A DNA stretch of 64,000 nucleotides from Halomicroarcula saliterrae (GTDB taxonomy: Archaea; Halobacteriota; Halobacteria; Halobacteriales; Haloarculaceae): positions 178,988-242,987 of the forward strand of contig NZ_JAMQON010000004.1 of assembly GCF_031624395.1 (NCBI RefSeq). Direction: 5' to 3'. Positions within the stretch are counted from its first letter, which is position 1; each line of letters begins with the position of its first letter. Made by a program: the position numbers and the translations under genes. The notes beneath the pieces are model-generated. The model had not been told where the DNA came from. It ran no database searches and worked only from the letters and a program-made list of their open reading frames with translations. Shown one piece after another: positions 34,378 through 43,630 of this stretch.

Positions 34378-34402
34378 ATTTAAATTGCCTGCCAAACTGG
34401 GT
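34378..34402 (-). promoter_or_regulatory. crtB promoter with candidate Bat upstream activating element
   Basis: On the minus strand, acccagtttgg (34402-34392) is followed 6 bp later by a TATA box, atttaaat (34385-34378). The Halobacterium Bat element (ACC...TTnGG, placed directly upstream of TATA in bop, crtB1 and brp) has the same half-sites but wider spacing. With a bat-like gene directly upstream, this is a plausible Bat site. Leader length to crtB would be about 160 nt. Confidence 0.5.
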
Positions 34403-34424
34403 CGGACGCCTCGCCCGTGGCCAG

Positions 34425-36005
34425 TTACCACGTCTCGAAGATGGCCTCGAGCAGTTTCCGCTCGCCGGCACGCAGATGCTGGTGGAAGGTAGAGGGACAG
34501 ATGCCCATCGACTCGGCGAGTTCCTCGCCGGAGACGTCCCGGGGCCAGTCGAAGAAGCCGCCGAGATACCCCTTCCGGAGCGCCGTCAGCTGGCGGTTCG
34601 TCAGGCGGTCTTCGAGCGTCCCCAGGAACGCCTGCCGGGAGACCGGCGGCTCGTCGCGTTCCCTGACCGAGAGGAGGTCAGTGCTGGGGTAGCGGTCCCG
34701 GACGTGTTCGACGATACTGCGTGTCTCCGTCGTCGACGGGAGCGTGACGGTAAAGCGGGCGAACTCGGGCGAGACCACGATATCCCGCGTCTCCGCGCCC
34801 CGGTCGGCCAGCAGCGAGACGACCGGCGGGTCGGAGACGGTGAACTCGAACAGCGCCGTCGATTCGGCGGTCGAGACGTGGGTGACGGCACTGACGTGCG
34901 GGTGGTCGCCGGCCACCGCACACACCGTCGACGGGTCGTCGCTCTCGACGAGGAAGAACATCACCGTCTCCTCGTCGCCGGCGACGCTCCCGCCGTACTC
35001 CAGCCGACAGCCCAGTTCACGGGCCAGCGAGACGAAGAAGATGTCGTCGTCGCGAATCTGGAGTTCGAGTTCGGTGACGTTGTCGGCGGTCAGCAGGCGG
35101 CTCGTCTCGGTGGCGTCGATGGCGGTGGCGACGGCCTGCCCGACGGCGCCCAGTACGGCCCGCTCGCGCGGGTCGAACACGTCGGGGCTGTCGGCGTACA
35201 CCGTCAACACGCCGTACAGCGACTCGCCGGCGACGAGCGGCACCGCGGCCAGCGAAGCCGCGTCGGCCGCTGCGAGCTCCGTGTGGGTACGCCCGATATC
35301 CCCCGTCGCGAACTGTATCTCCTCGGTCCGCGCGGCGAGTGCGACGGGGTCGTCCGCCGCGAGCGAGATTGCGAGGTCGGTGTCGCGGTCGTCCGACAGC
35401 GCCGCCGGCCGCAGCGTTTCGTCCCGGAGATCGAACTCGGCCACCCAGGCAAAGCGGTAGGAGTCGACGGTCGCCAGCCGGTCGACCACGGTCTGCTGGA
35501 TAGCGCCCCGCGAACCGGCGCTCATCACGTCGTCCATCACCGCGGTGATGAGCCCCTCGACGCGGTCGACGAGGTGCTGGAGGTTCGAGCGCTCCGCTTT
35601 GAGCTGCTCACTGCGTCGTTCGGCCGAAAGCTCGGCCAGTTTCCGCTGTGTGATATCGATGTGGGCGACGACGGCGCTGCCCGCTTCCTCGGGCGGCAAC
35701 GGCGCGACCCGCATCAGGAACCACTGCTTCTCGTCCGGCGAGTGACAGGGGTATTCGAGCGTGAACAGCTCCTGCTTCCCGGAGATGACGGCCTCGATAC
35801 CCTCGACGGCCTGCCCGGCGTACTCGTCCGCGTCGACGTCGGTCGTCCCGAAATAGTTCACGCCCTGCATCTCGCCCTCGTCGGCGCTGGCGAACTCCCG
35901 CCACGCGCGGTTGGTGAACAGAATCGTCCCGTCCGCGTCGAGCACGGCGATGTTGATGGGGAGCGTATCGAGCGTCGAGTGAACGAGCGTTTGGGGTGGT
36001 TGCAT
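34425..36005 (-). CDS. bat: Bat-like bacterio-opsin activator: PAS-GAF-HTH-10 regulator
   Basis: The 526-residue protein has an N-terminal PAS domain (about 10-125: LPINIAVLDADGTILFTNRA, then LRVAPL-type end with HIDITQRKLAE), a coiled linker, a GAF domain (about 155-305: VPLVAGESLYGVLTVYADSP) and a C-terminal HTH-10 domain (LTNRQLTALRKGYLGGFFDW, MGICPSTFHQHLRAGERKLL). That is the architecture of Halobacterium Bat, which senses oxygen or light and switches on opsin, crtB and brp. Its place next to crtB-crtY-blh supports the assignment. ATG 36005 begins the PAS domain. The ligand is not readable from sequence. Confidence 0.88.
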   Translation of the reverse strand: MQPPQTLVHSTLDTLPINIAVLDADGTILFTNRAWREFASADEGEMQGVNYFGTTDVDADEYAGQAVEGIEAVISGKQELFTLEYPCHSPDEKQWFLMRVAPLPPEEAGSAVVAHIDITQRKLAELSAERRSEQLKAERSNLQHLVDRVEGLITAVMDDVMSAGSRGAIQQTVVDRLATVDSYRFAWVAEFDLRDETLRPAALSDDRDTDLAISLAADDPVALAARTEEIQFATGDIGRTHTELAAADAASLAAVPLVAGESLYGVLTVYADSPDVFDPRERAVLGAVGQAVATAIDATETSRLLTADNVTELELQIRDDDIFFVSLARELGCRLEYGGSVAGDEETVMFFLVESDDPSTVCAVAGDHPHVSAVTHVSTAESTALFEFTVSDPPVVSLLADRGAETRDIVVSPEFARFTVTLPSTTETRSIVEHVRDRYPSTDLLSVRERDEPPVSRQAFLGTLEDRLTNRQLTALRKGYLGGFFDWPRDVSGEELAESMGICPSTFHQHLRAGERKLLEAIFETW

Positions 36006-36136
36006 GTTCGGTCCTCGGCTCCGAACAGCCGATAGACAACGTAGTGCTGGCAGTTTGATAAACGTATGGCCGACGCCGAACGGTGGCGCTTGCCCGCTCG
36101 GAAAATACTTTACCGTGCCAGCCGCTACCATCGGGT

Positions 36137-36421
36137 ATGTTCGGGTCCCGGCGCGACGGGGAGACGGTGACCTGTATCGCCTGTGGCGAGGAGCGTCCCC
36201 GGTCCGACGCCCGCGAGTACGACAAGCACGGGGACCGGTGGGACCGCCGGGACAAGACCTTCGAGTTTCTCTGCAAGGGGTGTTTCACCGAGACCTGCCG
36301 CCAGCCCCGCGACGGGCTCGAAGCGACGCTCGCGGCGGCCGACGCCGGCGAGACGGACCGCGCGACCTTCCTGCGGCAGTTCCGCGAACTGGTCCGGGAG
36401 CGAAGCGTCGAGCGGGAGTGA
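36137..36421 (+). CDS. Small zinc-finger protein (DUF7562-like)
   Basis: The 94-residue product begins MFGSRRDGETVTCIACGEER and has two Cys pairs (CIAC at 13-16 and CKGC at about 45-48), a single treble-clef or ribbon zinc site. A helical, charged C-terminal half follows (ATFLRQFRELVRERSVERE). Similar haloarchaeal zinc proteins are of unknown function. ATG 36137 is favoured over an upstream ATG that adds residues before the conserved core. It diverges from bat. Confidence 0.75.
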   Translation: MFGSRRDGETVTCIACGEERPRSDAREYDKHGDRWDRRDKTFEFLCKGCFTETCRQPRDGLEATLAAADAGETDRATFLRQFRELVRERSVERE

Positions 36422-36627
36422 ACTAGAGCGACTCGCACCGACGAGCGGTCGCTGTAGCTGCCATTCTGCCGCTAGCGGAGCGGCCGTGCTGTTGTGGGCT
36501 GACACCGGCCGTCAGGTTGGCGATAAATCAAATACCGCGATATCAAATCGGACGGACAGCGACATCGCGGAGCCGTGGCACACAGGGGGCGCCAAAGGAC
36601 TTATAGTTGGAAGTTTAACACTTCTTT

Positions 36628-36951
36628 GTGACTGGAGAGACCACAGACCGGGACGAGGGTGTGGACTTTACCCCCATCAACCCGGTCCTCACGGGCATAG
36701 AGTACCCGATTACCACGGCGGAACTCGTCGGACAGCACGGCGCCCGGAGCGTCGAACGGACCAACGCTGAATCGATTACGGTCCAAGAACTGTTCAGGGG
36801 GACCGGGGCGGACACGTTCGAGTCACCCGAAGAAGTACGCCAGAGCCTGCTCAATCTGATGCCCGGCGAGTCCGTCGGCCGCCAGCGGTACTCCGACCGC
36901 GGGGGCGCGACGCCCGACAACGGGCCGGAGCGAGGGGACGACACGCTGTAG
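36628..36951 (+). CDS. DUF5789-like small haloarchaeal protein
   Basis: The 107-residue protein begins at GTG 36628. It is acidic, with FTPINPVLTGIEYPITTAEL early, then TVQELFRGTGADTFESPEEV and a C-terminal GESVGRQRYSDRGGATPDN. The last motif resembles the ending of the haloarchaeal DUF5789/DUF2795 group (IGRKxYDDRGG), known from many small proteins without assigned role. A TATA-like cttatag lies about 22-28 bp upstream, so the gene is leaderless and the GTG is the natural start. Confidence 0.7.
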   Translation: MTGETTDRDEGVDFTPINPVLTGIEYPITTAELVGQHGARSVERTNAESITVQELFRGTGADTFESPEEVRQSLLNLMPGESVGRQRYSDRGGATPDNGPERGDDTL

Positions 36952-36991
36952 CCGACGGGAGAGACCCGCCGGGATACGCCGAATCGGCCCC

Positions 36992-37570
36992 TTAGCCCGA
37001 CTGCCGTCGCTGTTTGGCCGTCGCCGGTCGGGTCCGTCTGCTCTCGTCGTAGACGCTACCTACGGGCTCGTTAGACGCCATATAGGTCCCGAGCGTCACC
37101 CCGTAGACCGCGTGGCCGACGTGGAACACCAGCGCGTCCTCGGACTGTAGTTCGCGACCGAGGACGCGGACGAAGATGACCCGCGAGCCGATAGCCGAGA
37201 GGCAGAGACCGTACCCCAGTCCGCCGGCCACGCTCACCCGCTCTCGTACCGCCGGGTCGCTCACGTCGACGAAACTCGCGAGCAACCCGTAGACGCCGCC
37301 ACCCACGACGCCGTAGAGAAGGTGTAAGACCAGCCCCGGGACGAAGTGCTGTTCCACGTCGCCACCACTGACGTACCGGGCCCAGAACTCGGCCGTCGGG
37401 GGGAGCGCTTTGAACACGGGGGCGCGGTAGACGGTCATGACGACCGTCGCGACGAGCCCCCCGACACAACCCCGTGTGACGGACCCCCGGAGTCGTGAAG
37501 ACGACGGGACGCGGAGTGCCCTGGTCTCGCTTCGCCGACCTCGATGCGGTGGTTGGGATCCGGATGACAT
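36992..37570 (-). CDS. Hypothetical polytopic membrane protein
   Basis: The 192-residue protein has about four hydrophobic helices (about 30-50 VTRGCVGGLVATVVMTVYRA, 78-100 VPGLVLHLLYGVVGGGVYGL, 115-135 and 145-170 FHVGHAVYGVTLGTY) between basic ends. The repeated pattern of Gly-rich helices and a conserved H in FHVGHAVYG resembles the DUF6789-type protein encoded at 59214-59672, so the two could be distant relatives. Role unknown. The exact start is uncertain because the first 28 residues are Arg/Ser-rich. Confidence 0.65.
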   Translation of the reverse strand: MSSGSQPPHRGRRSETRALRVPSSSRLRGSVTRGCVGGLVATVVMTVYRAPVFKALPPTAEFWARYVSGGDVEQHFVPGLVLHLLYGVVGGGVYGLLASFVDVSDPAVRERVSVAGGLGYGLCLSAIGSRVIFVRVLGRELQSEDALVFHVGHAVYGVTLGTYMASNEPVGSVYDESRRTRPATAKQRRQSG

Positions 37571-37681
37571 TGTTCTCTGTTGACATACGGTCCAGGGACT
37601 TTTCTAATTGAGGGCGACCGCCGACCGTGTCCCCTCGGCCACCCCGACAGTCCTAACTACACCGTGGGCGTAGCCGGGGGC

Positions 37682-38998
37682 ATGACTACCGAGGACGCGC
37701 AATCGGCGGCCGGAACTGCCGAAGGGCAAGGCCCCGTGGAGATCGACGAGGAGATGGCCCGCCATCTCTCGAACAAGCGCGAGGAGCTGTTCGAGAAGTT
37801 CGGCATCCGCGACGAGTTCCCGCCGGAGGTACTCGACGAAGCCGAGGCCCGAACGGAGGACGTCCACGCGGAGATACAGGGCGAAATCGACGAACGGCGA
37901 GACCTCCGGGAGATGACGACCTGGACGACCGACCCCATCGACGCCCAGGACTTCGACGACGCCATCTCCGTCGAGGAACGAGAGGACGAGTACGTCCTCT
38001 GGGTCCACATCGCCGACGTGACCCACTACGTCAACCCCGAGACGGCGATGTGGGACGAGGCCGTCGAGCGGGGCAACACCGTCTATCTCCCCGCCTACAC
38101 CATCCACATGCTCCCGCCGGTACTGGCCGAGACAGTCTGCTCGCTCGTGCCCAACGAGGAGCGACTGGCCCACACCGTCGAGATGCACCTGGACAAGGAG
38201 AACCTGGGCTACGACGAGATAGAGATATACAAGTCCGTCATCGAGAGCGACGCCCGCCTGACCTACTCCGAGGCCGAGGGCATCCTCGACGACCCCGAGA
38301 GCGCCGACGACCTGCTCGAAGACCCCAGCGTCGACCTCGCGGAGAAGACCGAGATGGTCTGGAAACTGGCCGACCGGATGCACGAACAGCGCAAGGAGGA
38401 GGGGTCGCTCGTCCTGAACCCAGCGCGGGACCGCGCCCACACCATCATCGAGGAGTGCATGCTGAAAGCCAACAAGGCCGTCACTCACGAACTGATGTGG
38501 TCCCGCGGCGTCGAGGCGATGTACCGCGTCCACCCACAGCCGAGTCCGGACGAGTGGGACGAGGCGCTCGTGGAGATACAGGAACTCGACGGGGTCTCGA
38601 TTCCCGGGTCGGCGTGGGACGACCCCCGCAAGGCGGTCAACGCCACGCTGGAAGACGCGCCCCAGCGCCAGCTCGACAAGATTCAGTGGGCCGTGATGAA
38701 GGTGATGCCCCGCGCGAAGTATATGAACGACCCGTTCGGGGGCCACCACGCCCTGAACTTCGAGATATACGGCCACTTCACGTCGCCCATCCGGCGGCTC
38801 TCGGACCTCATCAACCACTGGATCGTCTACAGCAACGACGTGCCCGAGGACCTCGTCGCGCTGTGTGACCGCGCCAGCGACCGCCAGAAGGACGCCGAGC
38901 AGTGCGAACGGGAGTACAAGAAGTTCCTCGAAGAGGTGGGTCTGGACGCGTCGGCGGTGAACAACCGCGGGCTAGAAGTCGTCGACGACGAGGAGTGA
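37682..38998 (+). CDS. rnr: RNB-domain exoribonuclease (RNase R/II family)
   Basis: The 438-residue protein is essentially one RNB catalytic domain. The hallmark Asp cluster is in IDAQDFDDAISVEER, followed by VLWVHIADVTHYV, AYTIHMLPPVLAETVCSLVP and, at the end, FGGHHALNFEIYGHFTSPIRR with the conserved arginines. It lacks the cold-shock and S1 domains of bacterial RNase R, as is normal in haloarchaea. It degrades RNA 3' to 5' and would complement RNase J and other nucleases, since haloarchaea lack a typical exosome. ATG 37682 gives the family N-terminus. Confidence 0.93.
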   Translation: MTTEDAQSAAGTAEGQGPVEIDEEMARHLSNKREELFEKFGIRDEFPPEVLDEAEARTEDVHAEIQGEIDERRDLREMTTWTTDPIDAQDFDDAISVEEREDEYVLWVHIADVTHYVNPETAMWDEAVERGNTVYLPAYTIHMLPPVLAETVCSLVPNEERLAHTVEMHLDKENLGYDEIEIYKSVIESDARLTYSEAEGILDDPESADDLLEDPSVDLAEKTEMVWKLADRMHEQRKEEGSLVLNPARDRAHTIIEECMLKANKAVTHELMWSRGVEAMYRVHPQPSPDEWDEALVEIQELDGVSIPGSAWDDPRKAVNATLEDAPQRQLDKIQWAVMKVMPRAKYMNDPFGGHHALNFEIYGHFTSPIRRLSDLINHWIVYSNDVPEDLVALCDRASDRQKDAEQCEREYKKFLEEVGLDASAVNNRGLEVVDDEE

Positions 38999-39007
38999 CG
39001 AGCCGGC

Positions 39008-39352
39008 TCAGTGCGGGTCGGCGAGGTGTTCGTGGCTCCACTCCAGCAACCCCTTGATGATGGGTTCGAGCGCCCTGCCGGCGGGAGTCAGCGAGTAGTT
39101 CACCCGGACGGGTTTGTCCTCGACCACGTCACGGACCACCAGGCCGGCGTCCTGGAGGTCGTCGAGCGCTTCCGAGAGCACCTTGTCCGAGATACCGTCG
39201 ACCCGGTTCTTGATGTCGTTGAACCCGAGCGGTCCCTCCGAGAGGAGCGTGTGTATCAACATCGGATGCCACTTCTTGCCCAGAATCGCGGTCGCCCGAC
39301 GAAGCTGCTGGCCTCCGGTGTGGACACCCGTCGCCTCCCCATACCCAGTCAT
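39008..39352 (-). CDS. HxlR-family winged-helix transcription regulator
   Basis: The 114-residue protein matches the HxlR/MarR-like single-domain family: a first helix with ATAILGKKWHPMLIHTLLSE, the recognition helix region GISDKVLSEALDDLQDAGLV and the wing VVEDKPVRVNYSLTPAGRAL. HxlR proteins often respond to thiol or electrophile stress, but this one has no cysteine, so another signal is likely. It diverges from the ABC exporter pair at 39433-41783 with 80 bp between, so it may regulate that pair. Confidence 0.88.
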   Translation of the reverse strand: MTGYGEATGVHTGGQQLRRATAILGKKWHPMLIHTLLSEGPLGFNDIKNRVDGISDKVLSEALDDLQDAGLVVRDVVEDKPVRVNYSLTPAGRALEPIIKGLLEWSHEHLADPH

Positions 39353-39432
39353 GGTCTGGCGTTACGTTCGGTGGATAATATAGCTACGGGCCAACTGGTA
39401 AAATCTAATGGGCTCGGGCTTCAGGCTCGGGT

Positions 39433-40173
39433 GTGAGCCCTCCATCACCAGCCATCCGAACAGACGGCCTGCGGAAACAGTACGGTGACGCAGTCGCCGT
39501 CGCCGACCTCGACCTCACCGTCGACCGGGGGAGCGTCTTCGGCTTCCTCGGTCCCAACGGCGCCGGGAAGACCTCCACCATCCGCATCCTGACGACGCTG
39601 ACGACACCGACCGCGGGCACCGCCCACGTCGCCGGCCAGCCGGTCAGTGACCGGTCCGCGGTGGTCGAACACATCGGTTTCCTCCCCGAGGAGCCCCCGC
39701 TGTACGACGAGCTCACCGGCCGGGAACAGCTGGAGTACATCGCCGGCCTGCGCGGCCACGAGGACTGGGACCGAGTGGAGTCGCTGCTTTCCCGCTTCGA
39801 CCTCGACGGCGACGCGGACCGGCGAGTCGAGACCTACTCGAAGGGGATGAAACAGAAGCTCGGACTGATTCAGGCGCTGCTACACGAGCCCGACGTCCTC
39901 TTTCTGGACGAGCCCACGAGCGGGCTGGACCCCCGGGCGGCCCGAACGGTACGGGACACCATCGACGAGGTCGCGGCCGCCGACACGACGGTGTTCCTCT
40001 CGACGCATATCCTCCCGGTCGTGGAGGAGCTGGCTGACACCGTCGGCGTCCTCTACGACGGCGAGCTCGTCGCCGAGGGGTCACCGACGGCACTGACCGA
40101 CGACGTCGAGGCGGGAAGCACGCTCGAAGACGTGTTCCTCGACGTGACCAGCGCGGACCACGCGGAGCGATGA
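39433..40173 (+). CDS. ABC transporter ATP-binding protein
   Basis: The 246-residue ATPase has Walker A GPNGAGKTST (about 38-47), the signature SKGMKQKLGL (about 140-149), Walker B LFLDEPTSGLDP and the H-loop STHILPV. It resembles the CcmA/NatA branch that pairs with ABC-2 type exporters. GTG 39433 is used as the start. Its stop overlaps the permease start by ATGA, so the two form one transporter. Substrate unknown; the divergent HxlR regulator hints at a toxic or stress-related compound. Confidence 0.93.
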   Translation: MSPPSPAIRTDGLRKQYGDAVAVADLDLTVDRGSVFGFLGPNGAGKTSTIRILTTLTTPTAGTAHVAGQPVSDRSAVVEHIGFLPEEPPLYDELTGREQLEYIAGLRGHEDWDRVESLLSRFDLDGDADRRVETYSKGMKQKLGLIQALLHEPDVLFLDEPTSGLDPRAARTVRDTIDEVAAADTTVFLSTHILPVVEELADTVGVLYDGELVAEGSPTALTDDVEAGSTLEDVFLDVTSADHAER

Positions 40174-41783
40174 CCCGGACGAACCCACGCCGGGCCGCAC
40201 TGGTCGCCCGGCTGGAGCTGCGCCGGACATGGCGCTCGCTCAGAGGCAGCACCCGAGGGCTACTCCTGCTGGCCGGCGGCTGTCTGATGCTCCCGCTGTA
40301 CAGTCTCGCCATCGGTGTCATGGCGCTGTTTGGCGGACGGGAAATCGCCAGCAGCGACCCGGCCACCGTCAGGCTCGCGACCACAGGGATTCTGGCCTTC
40401 CTCGTCGGGCTGGTCGCGTTCATGGTCGTCCAGCGGACCATCAAGACCAACGGCGAGCCCGACGCAGTCGACGGCCTGTTGACCACCGCCCCGTACGCGG
40501 ACATCGCCGCCGGCCTGCTCGGGGCCGAGCTGTGCCGGATGTTCGCTATCATGGCGGGGCCGCTGCTGGCGCTCACGGTCGGCCTGACCGTCGGGAGCGG
40601 GCTCCCGCTACTGGGCGCGGCGACGTTGGCGACGACGGGAGTCGTGGTCGCGCTCGCGGTACTGGGCAGTTACGCCGCGGGGCTGGCGGTGAAGCTCGTC
40701 GCCGCGCGCTCGGAGTTCGTCGCGCGCCACCGGGCCACGCTCGGCGGGGCCGCTTCACTGGCGCTCGTCCTGTTCTGGATTCTGGGGTCGAGTGCGCTGG
40801 GCGTGCAGCTGGCGCTGTTGCGAGCCGCCACCCAGTCGCCGCTCTCCTGGACCGGGGATATCGTCCTCCTGACGGTCCCGGGCGTCGGCGCCGACGCACT
40901 CTCCGCCGCCGTCGCCGCCACCGCACTACTGGGAAGCGTTCCGCTCGCCGGTGTCGCCAGCCTGCGGCTGGCCGAGCGGCTGTGGTACGCTGACCCCGTC
41001 CAGCCCGCCCACGAGTTCGACGCCGCGGAGCGGACGCTGTCGGACCGCCTGCTCGATGGCCGGGTGTCGACGCCGACCCGCGTCGTCGCGCAGAAGTCGT
41101 GGCTCCGCGCGAAACGGGCCCCGTTCACCGTCCAGTTCGCCATCGCGCCGTTCTTCCTGCTGGCGTTGCAGTTCCGGACCGTCTTGCTCGGCGGGACCGT
41201 CCCGCCGACGCTCCCGCTGACCGCCGGACTGGCGAGCACGACGGCCGCCGGTGCCGCCTTCACGCTCAACCCGCTGGGCGGCGAAGAGCGGGTCCTGCCG
41301 CTGACGCTCACCGCGGATATCTCCGGGAGGGCGTTCGTCACCGGGCTGGCACTTGCCGGCGCGGTACCCGGGGTGGTCCTGACGGCGCTGCTCGTCGTCG
41401 GGTTCGGGCTCGCCGCCGGGAGCGCCCCGGCGACGCTGGGAGTCACACTCCTGACGACACTCGTGGCCACGGTCACCGCCCCCGCCATCGCGGCCGCGGC
41501 GGGCGTCGTCTTCCCGAAGTTCGACCGGTCGTCCGTCGGCAACCGCGAGGTGACGCTCCCCAGCGGGTTCGCCTTCGGGTTCTACGCCTCGGTGCTTGGC
41601 ATCGTCGTTGCTCCCGGCAGCATCGCCGTCTGGCTAGCGGTTGTCGAGCCGTTCGCGCTCCCGCTCTCGTCGACGGTCCTGCTCGCCAGCGGCCTCGCGG
41701 TGACCGTCGCACTCGCCGCCGTCGCCGGCTCGATGGGCTTTCTCTACGCCGCCAACCGCGTCGGGACGTACCGACTGGAGTGA
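40170..41783 (+). CDS. ABC-2 type permease
   Basis: The 537-residue membrane protein has about 12 hydrophobic helices in two halves separated by a cytoplasmic stretch (about 270-310, DPVQPAHEFDAAERTLSDRL). It has no signal peptide or binding domain. It starts at the ATGA overlap with the ATPase gene, which fixes the start at 40170. Its size and topology fit the large integral exporters paired with CcmA-like ATPases in haloarchaea. Together the pair should export an unidentified substrate. Confidence 0.85.
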   Translation: MTRTNPRRAALVARLELRRTWRSLRGSTRGLLLLAGGCLMLPLYSLAIGVMALFGGREIASSDPATVRLATTGILAFLVGLVAFMVVQRTIKTNGEPDAVDGLLTTAPYADIAAGLLGAELCRMFAIMAGPLLALTVGLTVGSGLPLLGAATLATTGVVVALAVLGSYAAGLAVKLVAARSEFVARHRATLGGAASLALVLFWILGSSALGVQLALLRAATQSPLSWTGDIVLLTVPGVGADALSAAVAATALLGSVPLAGVASLRLAERLWYADPVQPAHEFDAAERTLSDRLLDGRVSTPTRVVAQKSWLRAKRAPFTVQFAIAPFFLLALQFRTVLLGGTVPPTLPLTAGLASTTAAGAAFTLNPLGGEERVLPLTLTADISGRAFVTGLALAGAVPGVVLTALLVVGFGLAAGSAPATLGVTLLTTLVATVTAPAIAAAAGVVFPKFDRSSVGNREVTLPSGFAFGFYASVLGIVVAPGSIAVWLAVVEPFALPLSSTVLLASGLAVTVALAAVAGSMGFLYAANRVGTYRLE

Positions 41784-41784
41784 G

Positions 41785-42387
41785 TCAGCAGATTGGCTTC
41801 GGATCGAAACCCATCGCTTCGAGGGTCTCCGCGTACTCGTCGTAGGCGACGCCGAGTGCCTCGATTGCCGCGTCCCGGGCTCGCTCGCGGCCGGAGTCGT
41901 CGAGCGCCGACAGCGCCGCGCGAGCCGGGTCGAGGTCACTCGCCCCGGTCCGGAGCTCGCGGGCCACGTCGGCTCTGCTCTCGTCGGCCTCGTTGACGAA
42001 GAAGCTGACCACCTGCAGGTAGAACCGGTCGAGCGCGAGCGGGACTGCGACGAGTCCGGCACCCACGCGGTCGGCGGTTCCGTCGAGAGTCCGCAAATAG
42101 GCCGAGAGCGCGTCGGCGTCGTCGGGCGTCGCGTCGATGCGGTCGGCTCTGTCGCCCGCAGCCGCCGCGGCCCGCTCGAAGGCCTCGGCCACGGCGCCGT
42201 CGGTTTCGCCAGCCCAGCCGTCCAGTGCCCCGGCCACGCCGGCCTCCCGCGTCGCCGCGGCCCGCCAGACGGCGTCGGTCTCCAGCGTCGCATCGGTGGC
42301 CGCGACGAGCGTCTTGTCGGAACCGAGCCGACTGCGCTCGGTCGTCGTCCCGTCCTCGACGGCCGCGATGGTGTCGGCTGCGTCCAT
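41785..42387 (-). CDS. Conserved all-helical haloarchaeal protein, function unknown
   Basis: The 200-residue acidic protein begins MDAADTIAAVEDGTTTERSR and is predicted almost wholly alpha-helical, with long Ala/Glu/Arg helices such as AVAEAFERAAAAAGDRADRI and RERARDAAIEALGVAYDEYA. It has no membrane helix and no clear metal motif. The fold could be a ferritin-like or helical-bundle type; similar haloarchaeal proteins carry conflicting annotations (rubrerythrin-like, transcription antitermination), so I do not name a function. It ends 1 bp after the ABC permease stop, convergent. Confidence 0.7.
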   Translation of the reverse strand: MDAADTIAAVEDGTTTERSRLGSDKTLVAATDATLETDAVWRAAATREAGVAGALDGWAGETDGAVAEAFERAAAAAGDRADRIDATPDDADALSAYLRTLDGTADRVGAGLVAVPLALDRFYLQVVSFFVNEADESRADVARELRTGASDLDPARAALSALDDSGRERARDAAIEALGVAYDEYAETLEAMGFDPKPIC

Positions 42388-42457
42388 ACCGGTGAAAGGA
42401 CCGCTCGGGGCATACATCCTCCGCCCGATTTATCGGTCGCGGCCCCCTCTCTGAGAT

Positions 42458-43630
42458 ATGGCCGAGAACCATCCGGACCCGCCCGCCGAGCACCCCTCGC
42501 TCTCCGCGGCGGCCCTGAAAGAGCGGCTCGACGCGGGCGAACCCGTCCGGCTGCTGGACGTCCGCGACCGCGACGAGTTCGAGCAGTGGCACATCGAGGG
42601 ACCGACGGTGACGGCGACACAGCTCCCGTTCGCGAAGTTCCTGCAGGCGAAGGTGACCGGCGAGGTCGATGCGCTGCTCGAACGCATCGACGGCGAAGGC
42701 CCGATCACCGCGGTCTGTGCCCGCGGCGAGGCCAGCGCCTTCGCCGCCGGCCTGCTGGTCGACCACGGCATCGACGCCCGCAATCTCGCCGACGGGATGG
42801 ACGGGTGGGCCCGCCTCTACGAGGCCCACGAACTGCCCTGCAAGACCGCGACCGTCCTGCAGTACCAGCGCCCCGCCACGGGCTGTCTCGCCTATCTCGT
42901 CGTCAGCGACGGTGCGGCCGCTGTCGTCGACCCGCTCCGGGAGTTCGCCGACCGCTACGTCGCCGACGCCGCCGACCGCGATGCCACGCTAACCCACGCC
43001 GTCGACACGCACGTCCACGCCGACCACGTCAGCGGCGTCCGCCGACTCGCCGCCGACCACGGCGTCGAACCAGTCGTGCCGGCCCGCGCCGTCGACCGCG
43101 GCGTCAGTTTCGACGTGACCGAGCTCCCCGACGACGGGAGCATCGCGGTCGGGTCGGTCTCGCTCGACGCCGTTGCCCTGCCGGGCCATACCACCGGCAT
43201 GACCGGCTTCCGCGTCGGCGACGTCCTGCTGGCCGGCGACAGCATCTTCTTGGAGAGCGTCGCTCGCCCGGACCTCGAAGCCGGCGACGAGGGCACAGCG
43301 GCGCTCGCGGAAACGCTATACGAGACGCTCACCGAACGGCTCGGTGCACTCCCGGCTGAAACCCTCGTCGCGCCGGGCCACCACGGCGAGACGACCGACC
43401 CTGACGCAGGCCGGCGCTACACCGCTCGGCTGGGCGACCTGCGCGACCGGCTCCCGGCGCTGCGGCTCGACCGCGAAGCCTTCGTCGAGCGCATCTGTGA
43501 CGATATCCCGCCCCGACCCGCCAACTTCGAGCGCATCATCGCCATCAACCTCGGCATCGAACGCGCCGACGACGACGCCGCCTTCGAGCTGGAACTGGGC
43601 CCGAACAACTGCGCGGCGACGCCGCTATAG
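42458..43630 (+). CDS. Rhodanese fused to MBL-fold persulfide-dioxygenase-like hydrolase
   Basis: The 390-residue protein joins an N-terminal rhodanese domain (about 10-125, with the Cys loop VCARGEASAFAAG) to a metallo-beta-lactamase domain (about 130-370). The metal motif is THVHADHVSG, with further ligands in ALPGHTTGMTGF and LLAGDSIF. This domain order resembles ETHE1/persulfide dioxygenases with a sulfurtransferase partner. It likely handles glutathione- or CoA-like persulfides or other low-molecular-weight thiols in sulfide detoxification. Its stop overlaps by 6 bp the convergent HTH gene. Confidence 0.87.
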   Translation: MAENHPDPPAEHPSLSAAALKERLDAGEPVRLLDVRDRDEFEQWHIEGPTVTATQLPFAKFLQAKVTGEVDALLERIDGEGPITAVCARGEASAFAAGLLVDHGIDARNLADGMDGWARLYEAHELPCKTATVLQYQRPATGCLAYLVVSDGAAAVVDPLREFADRYVADAADRDATLTHAVDTHVHADHVSGVRRLAADHGVEPVVPARAVDRGVSFDVTELPDDGSIAVGSVSLDAVALPGHTTGMTGFRVGDVLLAGDSIFLESVARPDLEAGDEGTAALAETLYETLTERLGALPAETLVAPGHHGETTDPDAGRRYTARLGDLRDRLPALRLDREAFVERICDDIPPRPANFERIIAINLGIERADDDAAFELELGPNNCAATPL

